NCBI RefSeq assembly: GCF_020731285.1
Contig: NZ_JAJFOW010000031.1
Coordinates: forward strand, 20,796 to 84,795
Length of the DNA: 64,000 nucleotides
Origin: Cohnella baijiui
GTDB lineage: Bacteria; Bacillota; Bacilli; Paenibacillales; Paenibacillaceae
Direction of reading: 5' to 3'
A program made the translations under genes and the position numbers. Shown here in pieces: positions 62,476-64,000 of the stretch. Under the pieces are notes generated by a model. The model searched no databases, was not told where the DNA came from, and saw only the letters and a program-made list of their open reading frames with translations. The stretch's first letter is position 1. Each line of letters starts with the position of its first letter.

Positions 62476-62506
62476 TCATTCATTCCACTTCATCACGGGA
62501 AAGGCG

Positions 62507-63550
62507 ATGGACAATATGTCGAAAATCAAAATGGGGATCGTCGGAGCGGGCACGTGGGGAGAAACGCATGCCTTCATTTATAACGATCATCCGAACGCGG
62601 AATTCGCGGCGATCTGCGATCTGAACGGCGAGCGCGCGCGGGCGCTGGCTGCCAAGTTCAATCTGCCGGAGACGGCCGTGTTCACGGATCACCGGGAGAT
62701 GCTGGAGAAAGCGGACATCGACGCCGTCGCGATCGTCACCCCGGACTTCGCCCATACCCGGGTCGCCGTGGATTGCGCGAACGCAGGCAAGCACTTCATC
62801 ATCGAGAAGCCGCTCACGACGTCGAAGGAGGAAGCCGACGAGATCGTCGCCGCCGTCGAACGCAACGGCGTGCGCATGATGGTCGACCTGCACAGCCGGT
62901 GGAGCCCGCTGTTCGCGCTGCCGAAGCAGTCGATCCTGGACGGCGAGATCGGCGAGCCCTACAGCGCCTACTACCGCCTGAACGACATCAAGTGGGTGGC
63001 GACGGATCTGCTGCCCTGGGCGGCCAAGTCGTCGATCCTCTGGTTCCTCGGCTACCACAGCGTGGACGTCCTGCGCTGGCTGTTCGACGACGAAGTGGCG
63101 CGCGTCTACTCGGTCTCCCGTTCCGGCGTGCTGAAGGACCTGGGCGTCGACACGACGGACGTCTACCAGACGATCCTCGAATTCCGCAAAGGCGGCATCG
63201 CCACGATGGAGAACGGCTGGATCACGCCGAACACCAACCCGAACGTCAACGACATGAAGCTGAACATCACGGGCACGAAGGGCATGTTCAATGTCGACCC
63301 GACGCACAGCCAGATGCTGGAGCGTTTCACGGAAACGAAGGCCGACCGTCCGGACCTGCTGGTCCGGCACTTCATCCACGGCAAGCCGAAGGGCTTCGCC
63401 TACGAGAGCATCCGCCACTTCGTGGACCAACTGATCAGCGGCGAGCCGTTCCTGGTGACGATGGAGGACGCGTACAACACGACGATGGTCATCCTCGCGA
63501 TCATGGAGTCCGCGAAGACGAGAATGCCGGTCGAGGTTCGTTATAGCTAA
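62507..63550 (+). CDS. Gfo/Idh/MocA family oxidoreductase
   Basis: 347-residue NAD(P)-dependent sugar dehydrogenase-like protein. Seen: MGIVGAGTWGETHAFIY (Rossmann motif), IIEKPLTTSKEEAD near residue 95, and a catalytic part with WFLGYHSVDVLRWLF. ATG 62507; a second ATG at 62516 is in frame. Lies 31 bases after the permease and belongs to the uptake operon, so it probably oxidises the imported sugar. Confidence 0.9.
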   Translation: MDNMSKIKMGIVGAGTWGETHAFIYNDHPNAEFAAICDLNGERARALAAKFNLPETAVFTDHREMLEKADIDAVAIVTPDFAHTRVAVDCANAGKHFIIEKPLTTSKEEADEIVAAVERNGVRMMVDLHSRWSPLFALPKQSILDGEIGEPYSAYYRLNDIKWVATDLLPWAAKSSILWFLGYHSVDVLRWLFDDEVARVYSVSRSGVLKDLGVDTTDVYQTILEFRKGGIATMENGWITPNTNPNVNDMKLNITGTKGMFNVDPTHSQMLERFTETKADRPDLLVRHFIHGKPKGFAYESIRHFVDQLISGEPFLVTMEDAYNTTMVILAIMESAKTRMPVEVRYS

Positions 63551-63662
63551 GCGGATCGACGATCCGGCGGGGCGCGATGTCGCGCCGCATGACAAAAGGG
63601 GCTGGCCCAAAAGTCATCCGGTTCATTTAATGACTCCCGCGCAGAACTGATTTTCATCGAGA

Positions 63663-63713
63663 AAAAAGGACCTTAACCTCCACTTGTTATTAGAGGTTGA
63701 GGTCCTTTTGTTT
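63663..63713. terminator. Bidirectional terminator
   Basis: AAAAGGACCTTAACCTC with complementary GAGGTTGAGGTCCTTTT around a 12-base loop, T-rich on both strands. Confidence 0.8.
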
Positions 63714-63759
63714 GATAGTCGGGATATTCCCTGGTCACGCGATTGGAAACCGGGGTGGG

Positions 63760-64000
63760 CCAGTTGGAGCAAAATGCTCCAACTAGGGCGGCCAGGTGGT
63801 CGCGACGTCGTCAGATGGAGCAAAATGCTCCAACCAGGTGCGAGTAGCGCACCCCGACACTCCGCCGAAATAGGGAACAAATTGTTCCTTATTCCCCCGC
63901 GCTCCCGCGACTCCGCTGAAATAGGGAACAAATTGTTCCTTATTCCCCCGCGCTCCCGGTACTCCGCTGAAATAGGGAACAAAATGTTCCTTATTCCCCC
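63760..64000. repeat. Hairpin array C (two unit types, 51-bp period, runs off the window)
   Basis: Two TGGAGC-AAAA-TGCTCCA-type hairpins (GGAG at 63766 and 63817, 51 apart) are followed by three AGGGAACAAATTGTTCCTTA hairpins (GGGAAC at 63873, 63924, 63975, again 51 apart; the change of type spans 56). Spacers (CCCCCGCGCTCCCG..ACTCCGCTGAAAT) are conserved within the second type. The array continues past the window end. Confidence 0.85.

Larger units (their letters stand above)
63551..64000. other. Intergenic end region
   Basis: Contains a hairpin GGCGCGA-TG-TCGCGCC (63571-63586), a bidirectional terminator (63663-63713) and the start of hairpin array C. No gene supported. Confidence 0.6.

Overview
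The window looks like chromosome of a spore-forming, soil or plant-associated Firmicute of the Paenibacillaceae (Paenibacillus/Cohnella type). Evidence: many YesM/YesN-type and AraC-type regulators beside carbohydrate genes, LipO-type solute-binding lipoproteins, a SigV-RsiV-OatA-like locus, a KapB-type protein, strong AGGAGG ribosome binding sites with frequent GTG/TTG starts, and very large Ig-like/discoidin-domain secreted proteins. This assignment is inference. No rRNA, tRNA or CRISPR array was seen.

Layout. (1) 0.1-34.2 kb, moderate GC: carbohydrate accessory region. A membrane-anchored AraC regulator, a solute-binding lipoprotein, a GH95-like fucosidase, a 1903-residue secreted GH29-like multidomain protein, an AraC/oxidoreductase/isomerase module bounded by two near-identical terminator copies, a GH2 enzyme with a DUF5054 (GH38-like) protein, a phytanoyl-CoA dioxygenase-like gene divergent from an AraC gene, a sigma/anti-sigma pair followed by a broken OatA-type acetyltransferase, an AT-rich stretch with transposase remnants (26-28.4 kb), an ArsR-SulP pair, and GH35 plus oxidoreductase. 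Three of these transcription units (2594, 6808, 31156) share a conserved upstream block element, so they probably form one regulon.

(2) 34.2-64 kb, visibly more GC-rich. A respiratory/gas-handling cluster (CuA-type lipoprotein, two hemerythrin-like proteins, DoxX, universal stress protein, three-subunit ba3-type oxidase) carries Crp/Fnr-type boxes placed identically (-41.5) at two promoters. Then follow an SRPBCC-ArsR pair with a self-evident operator-promoter, a CvfC-type HEAT protein, an MBL hydrolase-ABC-F pair, a DUF4362 lipoprotein, an NlpC/P60 hydrolase without an obvious AUG, an MGDG-synthase-like glycosyltransferase, KapB, TetR-YhgE, a YjfB-like small protein, a Big_2 surface protein, and a complete two-component plus ABC sugar uptake operon ending in an oxidoreductase.

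The most unusual structure is a set of non-coding tandem hairpin arrays: 6 units at 34.69-34.98 kb and 9 units at 53.1-53.56 kb, both with an exact 52-bp period and the same hairpin, and a related array with different hairpins and a 51-bp period at 63.76-64.0 kb running off the window.
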